A DNA stretch of 64,000 bases from Phascolomyces articulosus (Eukaryota > Mucoromycota > Mucoromycetes > Mucorales > Lichtheimiaceae). A program made the translations under genes and the position numbers. Each line of letters starts with the position of its first letter. Within the stretch, counting starts at the first letter, position 1. Below the pieces are notes generated by a model that was not told where the DNA came from, did no database searches, and saw nothing but the letters and a program-made list of their open reading frames with translations. Below are positions 24,494-37,595 of the stretch, piece after piece. The DNA lies in assembly GCA_025677815.1 (NCBI GenBank), contig JAIXMP010000018.1:248001-312000 (forward strand), written 5' to 3'.

Positions 24494-26305
24494 TTACTGA
24501 ATTAAAAATGTTTGCTTGGGTAAACTACAGTCTGAGAAAAATTGATGTCCATATTTTATTTCACAACATCCTATAGCTTTGTAGTGTGTTTCTCCTTGCT
24601 TTTTGTTAATCATAGGATATAATGTCGAAATATTATCTAATTTAAACGAGATGTCAGAAAGTATTACATACTGTTCGGAAAGATCATTCAGCCTGATATC
24701 CTGGGTCAAATTATTAAAATTAAACCTTGTAGCCATTCGATACTCGTCGCTTCTACTATGACACCAGCACAAGTTTTCCATCTTTATGTCCATAAACTTT
24801 GGCAATTGTTGTAGTTCTTTAGATATTTCGTCGAGAGAATCGTTATCCATTTTAAAAATATAATGATAACTATGATGCGTTATTTGGATTCTTTTTTCTT
24901 TGCTTGTTCCAGGCAATTGAATAAGTAAACACAAATAGTAGTTGCGCGGGTTTCCACTGCCACCATTGATATTGTCAGGAGGAGGTGGCAAATCTTCTTT
25001 TCGTAAAGTGAATGGCTTGTCATCAATGTGTTGATTGTTATTCGTAAAATAAGCACTTGTCAAATGTATAGTTTTTCCAATGATATTATAGTTTTGAAAA
25101 GGTGTTGATACATTTTCCAAAAGGTGTTGTCCATGAATACCGGTCCATGATGGCAAAAATGTATACTTTTGAATATGCGTGGAATTATAGTTTTTAGTGA
25201 TTTTTTCAAAAAGTAAAATACTAATATCTTTTTCTGCTAAAAGACCGTAAAATAGAATCATCAACTCCTCAAGGGGTTGATCATAATCGACATTGATTTT
25301 CTTGCCAATATACTTTTTGGTTGAAAAAACTTCAAAAAAACGCCTTCTTATCCACTTTTTGATTCGGTGATGATCGTCTTTTTGGTCAATAAACTCCGGA
25401 AATAGGTTGAGAAGTGCAAAAACACGATCGTGATTTTTGGTGCTTGTTCGTTGATGTGCATAATATAGAATTTGTGATACCATGAGGTTGGATGTTGGGC
25501 TGATTAATTCGTGGATTGAACTGTAACGCACAAAGTTTTCTCCCCATCGATGAATACTCTTGCCGACAAAAAGTAATCTTTTTGATTTGATTGCTTCTTC
25601 TAAAGTCCATAAACGTTTAAAATATTCTTCGGATTCGGATAAATATTCAGTAAATTCAGGCACCAATGCGACAGTGGCATAAGCATGACTGTAGATGTGA
25701 TGCATGTTGCGTATTTCACGTTTCTTTTCTTCCTTGTCGTCTTGGTTGATGCACATTTGATCGAGCCATATATATTTGATGTTAAATTCCTGACATATTT
25801 TCTGAATGATACCTTCAAATTTGACGTATTTCATATCGTTTATCAAATGGCTATATTGATCATCCAAAATTTCCAAAACATTCCTTATTTTTTTCAACCT
25901 TTTAACTTTATCCATTCTGTCTTCATCAATCAAATCGTGAACAAACTTGATCTCGCCATCATAAACAATTTTCTTAGGATCAATATGCTTGCAAAAAACA
26001 ATCTTATGTTTTCCTTCATCGACACGCCTATATTTCGCAGCAGTTTTATCTAGTACCATGTCTCCAGATTGATTCCAGGAATAGGAAAGCGCACAATATC
26101 CTTCGTTCACTTGAGAACTATAAACCAGTTTCATGTCAGAGATACGGACAAGTTTGGTTGGCATGAATTCTGGTTTGGATAATCCATCGGGAACGATTTT
26201 GTTTGGCTGGTTATGTTTAATGTAACGTCCTTTTTTTTCATCCCAGTCATACTGTGAGGTTTCATAGGTAATATACATTTTTTTTTGTTCTATGATAATG
26301 TTCAA
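24494..26305 (-). CDS. HET-domain (heterokaryon-incompatibility type) protein
   Basis: A single uninterrupted frame of 603 aa. The HET core (PF06985) is visible in order: YCALSYSWNQSGD (about residues 70-82), then after a charged insertion KYIWLDQMCINQDDKEEK (about 180-197), IRNMHHIYSHAYATVALVP (about 200-218), and RLWTLEEAIKSKRLLFVG. In ascomycetes this domain triggers programmed cell death on recognition of non-self. In Mucoromycota such proteins occur but their role is not established. The C-terminal 330 aa are not recognised; they contain a Pro-rich stretch (EDLPPPPDNING) and no transmembrane segment. The absence of introns, while almost all neighbours have several, is notable. A second ATG ten codons in (MYITYETS) is an equally good start. 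A TATA-like run lies at about 26378-26392. Confidence 0.85.
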   Translation of the reverse strand: MNIIIEQKKMYITYETSQYDWDEKKGRYIKHNQPNKIVPDGLSKPEFMPTKLVRISDMKLVYSSQVNEGYCALSYSWNQSGDMVLDKTAAKYRRVDEGKHKIVFCKHIDPKKIVYDGEIKFVHDLIDEDRMDKVKRLKKIRNVLEILDDQYSHLINDMKYVKFEGIIQKICQEFNIKYIWLDQMCINQDDKEEKKREIRNMHHIYSHAYATVALVPEFTEYLSESEEYFKRLWTLEEAIKSKRLLFVGKSIHRWGENFVRYSSIHELISPTSNLMVSQILYYAHQRTSTKNHDRVFALLNLFPEFIDQKDDHHRIKKWIRRRFFEVFSTKKYIGKKINVDYDQPLEELMILFYGLLAEKDISILLFEKITKNYNSTHIQKYTFLPSWTGIHGQHLLENVSTPFQNYNIIGKTIHLTSAYFTNNNQHIDDKPFTLRKEDLPPPPDNINGGSGNPRNYYLCLLIQLPGTSKEKRIQITHHSYHYIFKMDNDSLDEISKELQQLPKFMDIKMENLCWCHSRSDEYRMATRFNFNNLTQDIRLNDLSEQYVILSDISFKLDNISTLYPMINKKQGETHYKAIGCCEIKYGHQFFSDCSLPKQTFLIQ

Positions 26306-27729
26306 TAAATTGTTGTCAAGAAGTTAGCTTCAATAATAGTCATTGATAGAAACTCAAAAATTCGTGTTATCGTTTTACATATATATATAAAAGCTGCTAT
26401 ATACAAAAGATGAAATTATTGGTAAACCTGTTAGTGTGGAAACAAGCAGAGGAAATTGATAAGGTACGATGATGCTCTTTTCTCAACAAATCGGTACTCG
26501 AGTGATAGTAAATAATTTTGAAATGGCAGGAAAAAAAAAAAGAATGAATGAAAAGAAAGTGTTTTTCGCAAAAAAAAAAACCAAAAACCAAAAACCAAAA
26601 TGGTTTATAAATATACCTTTTATATGTGTAACATGTTACAAGGTAACCAAGCCTAAAACCAAAAAGACTTGAATTATCAATTTCACATGTATAACAAATT
26701 ATGTATTAATCTTTAATATTTGATGAAAGCATGTTTATATCAGCAAAAAAAAAAAAGAACTATCGCTACAACAGCAAAAGTTATTTCTTGCATAAATAAT
26801 ATTCTCATGGTGTACACATAAGCTACTACTAGCAACATCATTGAAAATATGTAAAGATATAGATGAATCATGTTTTGCTTCTTCTTGAATATATATAGGC
26901 TTGAATCTGATCCCTGGTATATCCCTGGTATATCCCTGGTATATAACAGCAAGAGAGGGTACAGAAGTCATTAACACTAAACAAGTCTAAATTAATTTTA
27001 TCGAAGTATGTACTGAAATTGGAGAGTGTTAAAGATATTGGCAAATACAAAATGATTTCTTTGCTTCAGCCGTAAATGCGTAGAAGACCGGTGCGCAGCG
27101 TTGTACAAATAAGGTTAACGCTGATTTCAAGTGTATAAAAATGTGAGGCAGCTAGATGAAAGAGAAGGTGATAGCTTGTTTAAAGAACTCAGTGATTAAA
27201 CAAACAGGAGATCACATCGACAACACTGAATTGAAGGAAAGGAACTCGCTGTTGTCACCAGATATTACATACAAATTCGCTACGTAATTTTTTAATTATT
27301 TTCTATATTACCTAAAGACAATATTCACTTTTTCAAAAGAAATAAATAATATACAAATCATACATAATCATCGTATTAAAACCTGTATATTTTAATTTCA
27401 TTTCGTCCTTGATTCTATTTTTTCTCTGCACATAAAACTATACTATGGTATTATTTTTCACCGATTCTTATACATAAAATTATTGCTAAAGTTATAGAAT
27501 AACCATTCTTGTAATATCACTTTTAATGACAGTCCTGGAAAAAAAATAGACACTAAGTAGCATAACAATGCCCGCGCTTGGAATTTTGGTCACACCCTCC
27601 AAAATAAGAAATCCATTGCTTTCCTTTTACCCAACATAACACGTTTTTTCTTTTCTCCTTGGCTCATTATTCTATATTTTATAACACGATCTTTTCTCTA
27701 TCCATAATAATATTAATAATAACAGTAAA
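26306..27729. other. Intergenic region between divergent HET and dysferlin-domain genes
   Basis: No gene. Contains a small minisatellite (26912-26944), several A-runs, and the presumed promoters of both flanking genes. Confidence 0.5.
26912..26944 (+). repeat. 11-bp minisatellite, three exact units
   Basis: The unit CCCTGGTATAT occurs three times head to tail without mismatch, preceded by GAT and followed by AACAGC. It lies in noncoding DNA. Confidence 0.85.
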
Positions 27730-29043
27730 ATGACAGTAGACCATTCACAACAACGCCCATTTCGCGTTAGTAAATCTTTTCGGGAACTCATTCGAAAACC
27801 ACGACAACAAAAACATCAACACGATTTGACACTCCCATTGCCCTCATTACCTGATGATGCTGGTTCCCCTGATGACTATGTTTATGACATTTTATATGAA
27901 TGCCAAAGAGGGTAAATTGCGGTGGTGTCATTTACAAGAGTTTTATTACTTGATGATACTAATATTATATACTGTGCAAACTTATTTTGCAGGTCTTGGA
28001 TGGTTGGATATAGTTCAAAAACGTAAGCGATCGTTATTTTTAAAAGAGCCAATAAATATTTGTCTCTCTCTCTCTCTCTTTCTAAACAACCAGTTTCTAT
28101 TGTGTTCCATAATCATTATAGGCTTCTACAGTTTGATGCAAGTCCATGGTGTGATGCTAATATGGAGTAAAGATTTTTTCTGTCTTTTTTTATTTATGCA
28201 AAAAATGCAAGTTTACTCTAATGCAACGAAATATTTTATATAATAGGTATACCCCGATGGACACCAAAACCTACCAATTACCAGATCCAACTTGGCAATG
28301 GGTTAGCAAGGAGTGGATGGTGGATATGTCTAATGATGTTGATGAAGGTAAATATAGTGCTATAATCTATTCAGCATGAACTATCATTTTTTTTCTGCAT
28401 ATTGATATTGAACCAATATATGAATAATTTAGCTGGATGGCAATATTCATTAAAATTCCATGGTGCCGTTTGGCACGGAAATTATAAACACTTTCGATCA
28501 TTTGTACGAAGACGGCGATGGATTCGTTTACGACGTCGATTATCAGATCCAGAAGAAACAAAAAAGCAAATACAAAAGCAACAAAAACCCAATCGCGTCA
28601 AACTTGTCGATGATGATACAGCTATAGCAGCAGCATCATCCATCAGCAAACCTTCATCATCCGAAACCAGCCAAGAAGATTTAATTTATACATTAACAAA
28701 GTGTCGAATGGACCGAGAGCGACTCGTAGTATTTGAAAAGGCGTTATCAACTATACCAAATGCATCGAAACGACTTTTCAGTTTGAAATTATTAAATTCG
28801 TTTGATTTTGAAAGAACAAAGTGCATTGTTTTACGGGTAAAGGATATATTTTCTCCACTTGTTGCATAATTTAAACATAATTTAGAGACTAACTTAAATT
28901 ATGTATAGCGAGTTCTCGAGTTACGATATGTTTCACATGGATCATCAATACAATTAACAGCAGAAGAGAAGCAATTATTACAATCACTCGGGTTTTATTC
29001 AGATATGCAAAATATTCTTAAAGAATATGAAAAATCCCACTAA
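27730..29043 (+). CDS. Dysferlin-domain protein (Spo73/Mug65/Pex23-like)
   Basis: Six exons close in phase to 298 aa: 27730-27911, 27993-28022 (30 bp), 28122-28166 (45 bp), 28247-28347, 28433-28836 and 28909-29043. After an N-terminal basic segment, the DysF N-part reads YVYDILYECQRGSWMVGYSS then LLQFDASPWCD, followed by WQWVSKEWMVDMSNDVDEAGWQYS, and the DysF C-part is HFRSFVRRRRWIRLRRR. That W-rich, Arg-ended pattern is typical of dysferlin domains in fungal peroxins of the Pex23/30 group and in sporulation proteins such as Spo73 and Mug65. Unlike the Pex23/30 peroxins I see no transmembrane helices, so it resembles the soluble Spo73/Mug65 type. The last 130 aa are charged and helical. A role at ER-peroxisome or forespore membranes is inference. 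Confidence 0.85.
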
Positions 29044-30696
29044 ACTATTTACCTCCATTGAAAGAATCTTACCTTTTTCCCCTTCAATCATGCATCATCA
29101 TTCATATTTATAAAAAAAATAAAACTATTCTTCCTCATATCCAACATTCATATACTACTGAAATCTTTCATGGAATATATCATGGCCATTTGTCGTAGAT
29201 TGCTTGTGCTATCAAAGTGAGATCTTTGCCTAATAAAAACACATAAAAAATGTAAGTTTTAACATATTCTTACATCATATTTAAAATAATATTTCCATTG
29301 TTTAAACAGTACTCGGCACAAGGAAAAAAATCCGGTAAAGTGTAAGACATGGATGTTTTGCTCTTCCGCACAGTTTTAAGTATAGAAGTTGTGGTGTAAA
29401 TGCCAACATCTAACTAGGTAATAGCGCGGGTAAAGTTAAAAAAAAGGCTTGGAGATAAACTTACCATATATGTTAAATGCAGGTGGGCACTCATGTACCA
29501 TTATAGATACATGATGGATGGTCAATCATGATGGATGGATGGGTTAATTCAATGGATGGATGGATTAACAATATGGATGGATGGAGGAAGAGAATGAATT
29601 AGCAGAGAAGCGGTGTGGTGTGGATGATTTTGCCAACATTTCGGAATTGACTTGTTGCACCAATTTCGTAGTACTTCTTTAAAAGCCCGGTGAATATTAG
29701 AGAGACACTAACGAGGTGTCTTAACCAAATATTTATAGCCGCTATGAGTCACACATAAAACTTTGGCGTATAAATACAATTCAATCAATCACACTAGAGT
29801 CTAATTGTTCTAAAATAAAGCTTAACCGTGAGAGAAAGTACACCTATAAAGTTTCTATTCAAAGCAAATATTTTTATTATTGTTTTATTTCTTTCGTTGT
29901 TTCTGTTGCACATTCCGGTTCTAGTTTCTATATACTTGTTCCGAGTTAAAGTATGGAGTAATTGAAAGTTGAATAATGGATTGAAATAATTCCATTATAT
30001 AATATTGTTCTCCGATGGTACGGAGAAAGGGATGGAAGACTGGTAGCAGCAACAAATAGGAACAGTACATTTAATATTTTGGTTCCACTGCTTTTCATCA
30101 AGACAACAAATAGGCGCATTTTTCCTATGTAAAAATGGAATATCAAAAAAGAATTGCAACAATTGGGGGATGAGCAGTAGGAGGGAGTGCTATTATACGC
30201 ACACGATCACACGATAGGTGTTAACAAGAAACATACAATTGCTATTAATCAGCAGTAGTGTCTAAAATTAATTATTGGTAATGCAAAAAGTCATGGCTCC
30301 TCCTTTTTAAGCCATCTAAAATGAAACAAAAGATTCTTATTCAAATTAAGTTATACATCAAATATCAAAGCTATTAAAATTACAGATGGGAGATCACTAT
30401 TCCAACTTTATCAAAACAATAACACAGGTTGCCAATATTGGACAACATGGAAAAAGTTAAATCCATAATATTACTCACGCTCGTTATGTTTGTATTTATT
30501 GATTTGTAAATTCTTTGCTATAAACAAGGAACCCAACAAAATGCATTTAATAACAGCCCAAAAACAACAAATTTTGTATTATATATTGAAGGCAATTTAT
30601 TTATTTGTATATTTATTCATATAAAGAATATATTTATAATCAGTAGAAACAACGGAAAAATAAAAAGGGTATGTATACTAAAAATAAAGATACGGT
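29044..30696. other. Convergent intergenic region with GGAT-rich patch
   Basis: No gene. Includes a GGAT/ATGG-rich low-complexity stretch at about 29511-29586, then AT-rich spacer. The neighbouring genes converge here. Confidence 0.5.
29511..29586. repeat. ATGG-rich low-complexity tract
   Basis: Irregular runs of GATGGATGG separated by short spacers. This is a degenerate tetranucleotide microsatellite; a similar flavour recurs near 59021-59230. Confidence 0.7.
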
Positions 30697-32460
30697 TTAT
30701 ACCGGGTAATCTTTTCTGACGCTTAAAGTGGTGATATTATGGTTATCATTGCTATTATGAAGAAGAAGCAATTGATTTTGTATTTTAGCACATTCTGCAG
30801 TCCAATCTACAGTAAATAAAAACAGTAATTGTGCTAAAGCATAAATAAAGTAACCAATCCCAAATGCGACCCAAATGCCATTCAAGGACCAATAAGAAGT
30901 ATGGAAAATAAGGGTGTAACCGACTGGAACAGTGACTCCATAGAATGTTATCAAAGAAATAAAAGCTGATATCTGCTGCCGACCAAATCCACGCAAGACA
31001 CCCGATAATTGACCAGCGATCATACCAAAGACTTGGTAAGACGCTAATAGAGGCAAGCCTGTCGAGATAAGCTTTGCAACATCCTCTTGCTCTGTAAATA
31101 AATACGGAAATGTATCTCGGAATAGCCAAAAAAAGACAGTGAGTGGCAACGATAATAAAAGCGAGACCCAACAGCCCATGTGGAAACTTTGACGCGCACC
31201 CTGAGCAGATCCTTGACCGATATGGTGACCCACACGCGTAGCAGATGCGGCAGCCAAGCCAATGGCAACTGTGTGTGAACTTATGTGGGACCGTAAAAGA
31301 ACAGACCCAGAAGCAATGATTGATGTACTGTTGGGAAGATAAGAGATCGCCAAAATAGAAAGTTCCGCAACGTAATACTCGGAGCAAATCACAAACACGT
31401 TGCAGATGATTAAGTTGAAAAATTGGAACCATTCACCATTTTTATTCGCAGTATTACTCTTCAATGGGAGGCATCTTCGAAATGACCAACCGCCCCAGCA
31501 ATTGATATTTGTTTGGCGAATGAAATGCGTGTAGAAAAGTTGAGCGCCAAGCATAAAAATGTAGACAATTGAAAGACCAAAAGGTGCGCCGATGAACCCC
31601 ATGTTGAGATAGAATATTAAAAAGTATTGTATCAAGGCATTCATGAGCACACCTATCATTAGGATGTATACCGATATTATTGTTTCTCCTTGTGATTGAA
31701 GGTACTTGCGATGCGCGTCAAATGTTACATATATAATGGCACCCGGAAAAATACACCGTATATAAGATCCTAATGATTTATTATATCATAATAATGAGTT
31801 GACATATAAAAGAATCCATAGTGACAAATTGTATAATGAATGACAAAACTATCACAGTGTTATTGTACCTGCAAAAGCAGCAAGTTCAGGTTCCTGTCCC
31901 AAAGCAATCAGAATGGATGTCCCATTATAAAGAACAATTCCCATCAAGATGGACCAGATTATAAGAACCGAATACACACGTTGAAAATACACACCGACCA
32001 TGGTCTTGTCTTTGGCCCCCGTATAAGCTTGCGAACATAATGTCTCCATTGTATTCGCAATTCCTCCAGCTATACAATAATATACAACTGCCAATAACAT
32101 ATTTCCCAGTGTGGCCGCTGCTAATTCACGGGCACCCTATAAACATCATTTTTAAAAGTGTAATTTTTCAACATCCTTAATTTTTATCGTTCAATGCTTC
32201 TCTATATTATTTCCGATATGTGTAGTAACAATTATTATTACCAAATGACCAATCATAGATATATTTGTCAGCTCCATCATTTGATGTAATAATATTGTTC
32301 CTGCAATGGAGGATCCTTTCTTGAGTAGCCATCGGAAATCTTGGTTTGGTGTAGTGGCATATTGCTCATTTTGAGATGCAGTTAATAGAGCAGTTCGTTC
32401 ATTATCATTATCATTATTATAAGATGTTTCCTCTGTCCAAAACTTTTGTTCCAAAGTCAT
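30697..32460 (-). CDS. MATE-family multidrug/toxin efflux transporter
   Basis: Three exons close in phase to 519 aa: 32242-32460, 31869-32136 and 30697-31769. After a soluble N-terminus of about 50 aa, the first MATE motif spans the exon 1-2 junction (MELTNISMIGHL then GARELAAATLG). ANTMETLCSQAYTGAK follows, and the second half has AASATRVGHHIGQGSAQGARQS and GVLRGFGRQQISA. About 12 hydrophobic segments are visible, the usual number. Fungal members (Erc1 type) are proton-antiport exporters at the plasma membrane or vacuole. The substrate cannot be told. The C-terminus ends in a soluble tail. Confidence 0.93.
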
Positions 32461-34349
32461 AGCTATTTGTTTGTATTATTAATAATTATGGTGTCCACAG
32501 GAAATGAATCGACGAAAAGAAGAGAAGGAAAAAAAATAATAGCGAGATAATACAAAAGAGGGTATTCTTATTCTAGTTGTATATATTTGGATTTGGTTGT
32601 GGTACTATTTTGGTTACTACTTTTTTTTTATAGATTTCTATAGGTACACACTTGATAGTAAGATTATTGTGTATGAGCTGTTAACTGTCGAATTATCCTT
32701 CTTTTTATGAAAAAGTGTATTTACCAAAAATATATTATGTACTACATCAATGAATGTGCTGTTATCCTCATCTCTTATCATCAATTACAAATATAATGGA
32801 CTTTAAGAATAATACTTACATGGTGAGATTCCCTCATCATACCGAAATTGATCGTGAAAAAACTGGATACTCCAGCTATTTTGTTGATTTATTATGCAGG
32901 AGTTGTTTAACGTTGCACAACCTTTCTGAGGAATTTGCATGTAGTTACACAGGAAATGACTTGACTTCTCATCACCATCAAAACAAAACACTGTGGGATG
33001 TCCTTGATCATGGTATTATAAAGTTTGATTATTTGTAAATAACAGATGCTTTGAATTAAATTCCGGTTTCTTTTGGTAATGAACAGATTCATGGAGCGAG
33101 ATTAATTTAATAATTCTCAGCGCAAATTTAGAATGGGAGAGATCTTGGATGAAGTCTCACAATAATATACTATGTATAGTTTCAAAATGTAATAATAGTT
33201 CTGAGTACAAGGTTGAAAAAAATGATATTTCATGGCAATCCTGTTCTCCAGAATTTTTTTAAGTAGATCAATGGAATTCCAAAGATTTTGATAAAGTGAA
33301 GCTGTTACAAATAGAACATATCTAGCTTTCATTCCATGCTATTTTTTAAGAAAGTGCCACCATTTTAAACTCAGACGTATGCTGTATCTCGAAATCAATC
33401 ATCTTTTTATTTTGCTTTTTTAATATTCATCTCATTATGCAAAAGACTGTAGTCCTGGGTAGAATATAGGGTCTTGTGTCAATCTCTGTTATTGATATAT
33501 GCACACAGCTTTTCTCTTTATTATAATTATTTATAATATGGTGATGTGCATAATAGTATACATCCCATGTAGAAGTATAGGCTGAAGCTGCTAGTCAAAC
33601 CTTTAGGAAATTCATACGGCTACTGGTTCATTATGTTGAGATATAAGAGATATGTAAATAGTGATGCATTAGCATGGCATTCGGCTTGATACTCTTATTT
33701 GACAGATGGACAGTAATCTTAACGCTTACTGGTACTTTTTTTTATTTCTCTTAAAAAAATGTTTTATATCAAATAAAGCAAGTAATGGACCTTTTAAAAA
33801 AATATATAGAAAACGCACGCACGATACAATGCAGGAATTCATGTGGAGGAGTGAGATATAATTATTTGTAGTATTTTATTTTTGATGTCGAGGAAATAAT
33901 ACTCCAGTAGGTATAAAATCAGAATCAGAATGCTTTACTTTTAGTCCCTCTAACTTTACCTATAAAAGCCCTTCATCATTTCAAGATCTTTTTTTTTTGA
34001 TAAAAAATAATGAATATATACAAATGAAAGTTCTATAAATTTATATAAAAAAAAATAATATATATTAATACCAGGTAGTGCACAGAAGATATCAGAAACG
34101 TTTACATCGTTTGACATTTCGTCTTTTACCACCATCGCCATGTACTTGGTCGATAACGATACTTCTATTATATTTATTTTATTATCAGATCAATATTACG
34201 ACCTTACATTTACTAATATGTTCCTCCGTAAAAAGAGATGAAGTCGAACTTAATGCCATAGGGTTATACATTTAAATTATAAGCAAATAATAAATAATAC
34301 TAGAAAATGACATTACTTTTTATTTTAATGAGGTAAAATATTGCAGCAA
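32461..34349. other. Intergenic region between MATE and first MFS gene
   Basis: No gene supported. AT-rich spacer. A frame of 94 codons at 32754-33038 has no recognisable domain and no neighbouring exons with coding character. Confidence 0.5.
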
Positions 34350-36850
34350 TTAGATCTTTGCAAGAAATTTTGGATTCATTCTTAATTTAACTACAAGACC
34401 AAGTAACGCACAAATTATGTAACCCGCTCCAGACACAACTTTGCAGTAGAAATATGGTCCCATGCTGGTATCCAATGTCTCCAGATATGTAGCTACAAAT
34501 GGTCCAACAACACTGAATATGGTTGCTAGTGCTCGCAATCCCAGTGCTTATAATATTGAATCAATATTGTCATAGCAAATGAAAAAAAACGAATAAGGTG
34601 AATTCTCTTCGTCTATAGGTACAATGAATATAGCATATTATTAAAGCTGCTACCATACCTTTTGGATAGTTTTCCATTCCAACGATAGAAATAAGAATTG
34701 ATGTTGCTGTATATAAAAATTATTGTCCATCAAAAAACAATATATAGTCAGAACTAATGCGTTGGTGTGTCTTGTTCCAATAGCACGTACTCTTTAAATT
34801 CATTATGAAATAATTCAAATAAATACTTACACACTGTAAAAAATGATGGAAGGACAAAACCAATAATGAGACTAAATACCATCAGCCCTGCTAATGTATG
34901 TGTTAATATCCAAAGCAAAAACACAGATAATGCAGCAATGGTGGAGCATGTGATAAATGTATTAAAGTTTCCAAATTTGTCAGCTATCATCCTATACAAG
35001 TATTATAATGGAGAGAATTATAGTATTTTATAATTTGGCCTAGATTGTTGGCATAAAAATTGCATTAAAATAGCATAATAGGTATGAATTATATTTATAT
35101 ATTTACCCGATAATGATTGCCCCAACAACCCCTGAAGCACTTGCAACTGTAACAGCAAGAGCTCCTTCTTCATCTGAGAGACCGATGGCAGTAGCTGAAG
35201 CTGTTTATACATGTGTTATTATTTATAGTCTTTGTTAGTACAATGTCATATTATAATAAGATATGGGATTATTTAATATATACTACTGATCATGTACTAT
35301 ACTCCAGTTTTAAATATACAACATGTGAACTTACCTGGAATAAATGCTGTTTTAATAACTATAGTGCACAAGTAAATTGGACCAATGATAATCCATAACA
35401 CCAAGTTTGAGTTCTTTAACAAGTCAAAACCGAACATATCGTAGATTGACTGTGTTTGTTTCTTCTTACTCTCTTCCCCCGATAAACCGTGTTCTTTTCG
35501 TTCTGTAATACATGGGAAACCAGTTAAAGTACATACAAACACCACAATTGCAAGTATTCGATATGTCCTGTATTTTATAAAAAAATGGATTGTTATATTA
35601 ATACGTAAGTGAAAATAAACTCTTTGAATTTTATACGTTCGATATTAAGATATTATTAACGATCAGCGCTAATAAAACTAAAAAATATTACCATATGGAT
35701 CCAAGAATTTCGTTTAATTTGTTAGTGAGAGGCGGTAATACGACTCCTCCAACTCCAAGTGACGCAGAAAACACACCACTTGCTGTACTGACACGACGTT
35801 TGCTAAACCACTGTGGTATTATGCGATAACCAGTCTATTTGTCATAAAAAAAAATACTTTTTTAACTCATGATCTTTATATAGTACTTTACCACCAGTGT
35901 TACTGTTTATCTGTAATATTTAATTATAATATATAAGCTTCAAACACTAACAAGAGTTAAAACAGCAGCACCTGTTCCACAGCACAAACTATAGGTAAGA
36001 TAAAATTGCCAGATCTATGGCTCATAAAGATACAGATGCATTAGTTATGAATAAAAAGAAGCATGGTTATTTAATATAAAATTCTGAAATGTTGAAATTC
36101 AACGGTTGATACTTACCGATGTTACAAGTGAAGATAATACCAATCCAAGCACCATCAAAGTCATACCAAAAACTAGAACCAATCTAAATCCTATAATTGG
36201 ATAAAGAATATTTCCAAGAAATATGCAGAACCGAAAGAATACATCATATAAAGCACCTACAAACGTCAAGCGCATGACTAGATTTTTTTCTGGGAATAGC
36301 TCCGTTCTGAGATAATAATCCTGCATCACTCCTAATGTTGAAATCATTTATAAAAGAAAAAAAAAACTAATGAGTTCTATAGGTTACATATACTTCTTAT
36401 TCATAGTAAACGATCATTGGATTAAGTACCCCTTTTCACATAAAAAATATTAAAAATGATTATGGTCAGTCATAGTGAATGTCAATATGATGTTTATCTT
36501 TGCAGTGGAAAGTTTTATAATAGTATATACTATTATTGAACATACCATGGTATATGTAAACCATTGAAAATAGTTATTAAGACAAGGCCAAATAAAATAA
36601 TCCATGCTCGTTTACCATCCTGCTGGGGCAAGCGTGCAGTAATAGCATCATTATCAACAGGATTATGATCTATTACTATTTCATATTTAGTATTACTATT
36701 ATCATCATTATTATGTGATATTGAGGTATTATCTTTCCCGTGTGCCTCTTGCTTAGACTGTTTTCCACAGCTTTTTCCAGCTTCATTGTTGTTCTTGTCA
36801 ATTGTCATACAGCTCGTTTCTACATCGCATAGGACATTATCATTAATCAA
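34350..36850 (-). CDS. MFS transporter, monocarboxylate-transporter-like (paralogue 1)
   Basis: Nine exons recognised: 36546-36850, 36117-36331, 35952-36014, 35692-35834, 35335-35567, 35107-35200, 34831-34991, 34659-34706 and 34350-34546. They give about 486 residues with a cytosolic N-terminus, the first helix GKRAWIILFGLVLITIFNGL, then LGVMQDYYL, CCGTGAAVLTL, a cytosolic KKKQTQSIYDMFGFDLLKN loop, and GIIIADKFG-type and IVGMENYPKALGLRA segments. The order resembles the MCT/MCH branch of fungal MFS carriers. Exon 1 ends in phase 2 but exon 2 must start after phase 1, so one small piece (length 2 mod 3) is missing between 36332 and 36545; the same gap occurs in the paralogue. The exon 3 donor is GTTAGT. 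The substrate is unknown. Confidence 0.82.
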
Positions 36851-37375
36851 AGGAAGAAGAGTATATTTTTCAATAGAAAATAAAATATGTGTATAAAAAG
36901 AACGTGCAATAAAACCTTTATGCTATTTTGTAGTATTATTTTCTTATTTGAGAGACTGAACGCTTGTGCTACGGTTTTTGGGGAAGATTTACAAATAAAA
37001 GTGAAAAAGAAAAAAATAAATGCAATATCTTTTCTCCTGATTATTACAGAGCATTATATGTTAATAAAAATAAAAATAAAAAAAAAACAAAAACAAAAAA
37101 GCAACAGTGCTTCTATAATTTTCATGTTGCATGTATTTTTTTCCATAAGAAATACTAAGACAACAATTCTTTTTTTTTTAAAAAAAAAAAGTAATATCGA
37201 TTTCTGTAAATCATCATTCTCTATTGCCTGTTAACCATGTAATTCCCTAATTATTTTGAGTCCAATAAAAAGGTTATAAATCGGAGCACTGTAGCACAAT
37301 GCGCCTCGAGGAATCTGGTTGGTACGTTTGTGGTATTGGCGGACCTAGTACCTAATATGCAAAAGCAAATGATTT
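36851..37375. other. Spacer upstream of MFS paralogue 1
   Basis: No gene. Contains A-rich tracts and a T9-A11 palindromic run near 37168-37190. The left arm of the inverted-repeat element begins at 37376. Confidence 0.5.
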
Positions 37376-37595
37376 ACAGCGTTGGAAATTGAATTTGGCC
37401 ACACAAACCTAAAATGAGCTATGATATTGAAAATGGGCCACATTTTTCAAATTGAGCTATCTGAGGGAAATTCAGTTACGAAACCTTGAAGTTGAGCCAT
37501 GGCATGTAAATCTAGATGTAACCAGAGCAACAACGCTACAATGACGCTTACATACATAATTTTTTGTCTCAGAAGTCAAAATGGAAATCATCCAT
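37376..37595 (+). repeat. Left inverted arm of the foldback-like element
   Basis: Pairs with 39126-39345. The few differences are single substitutions and a one-base run change. Confidence 0.85.

Noticed and set aside
32754..33038. 94-codon plus-strand frame downstream of the MATE promoter
   Set aside because: No recognisable family and composition like spacer.
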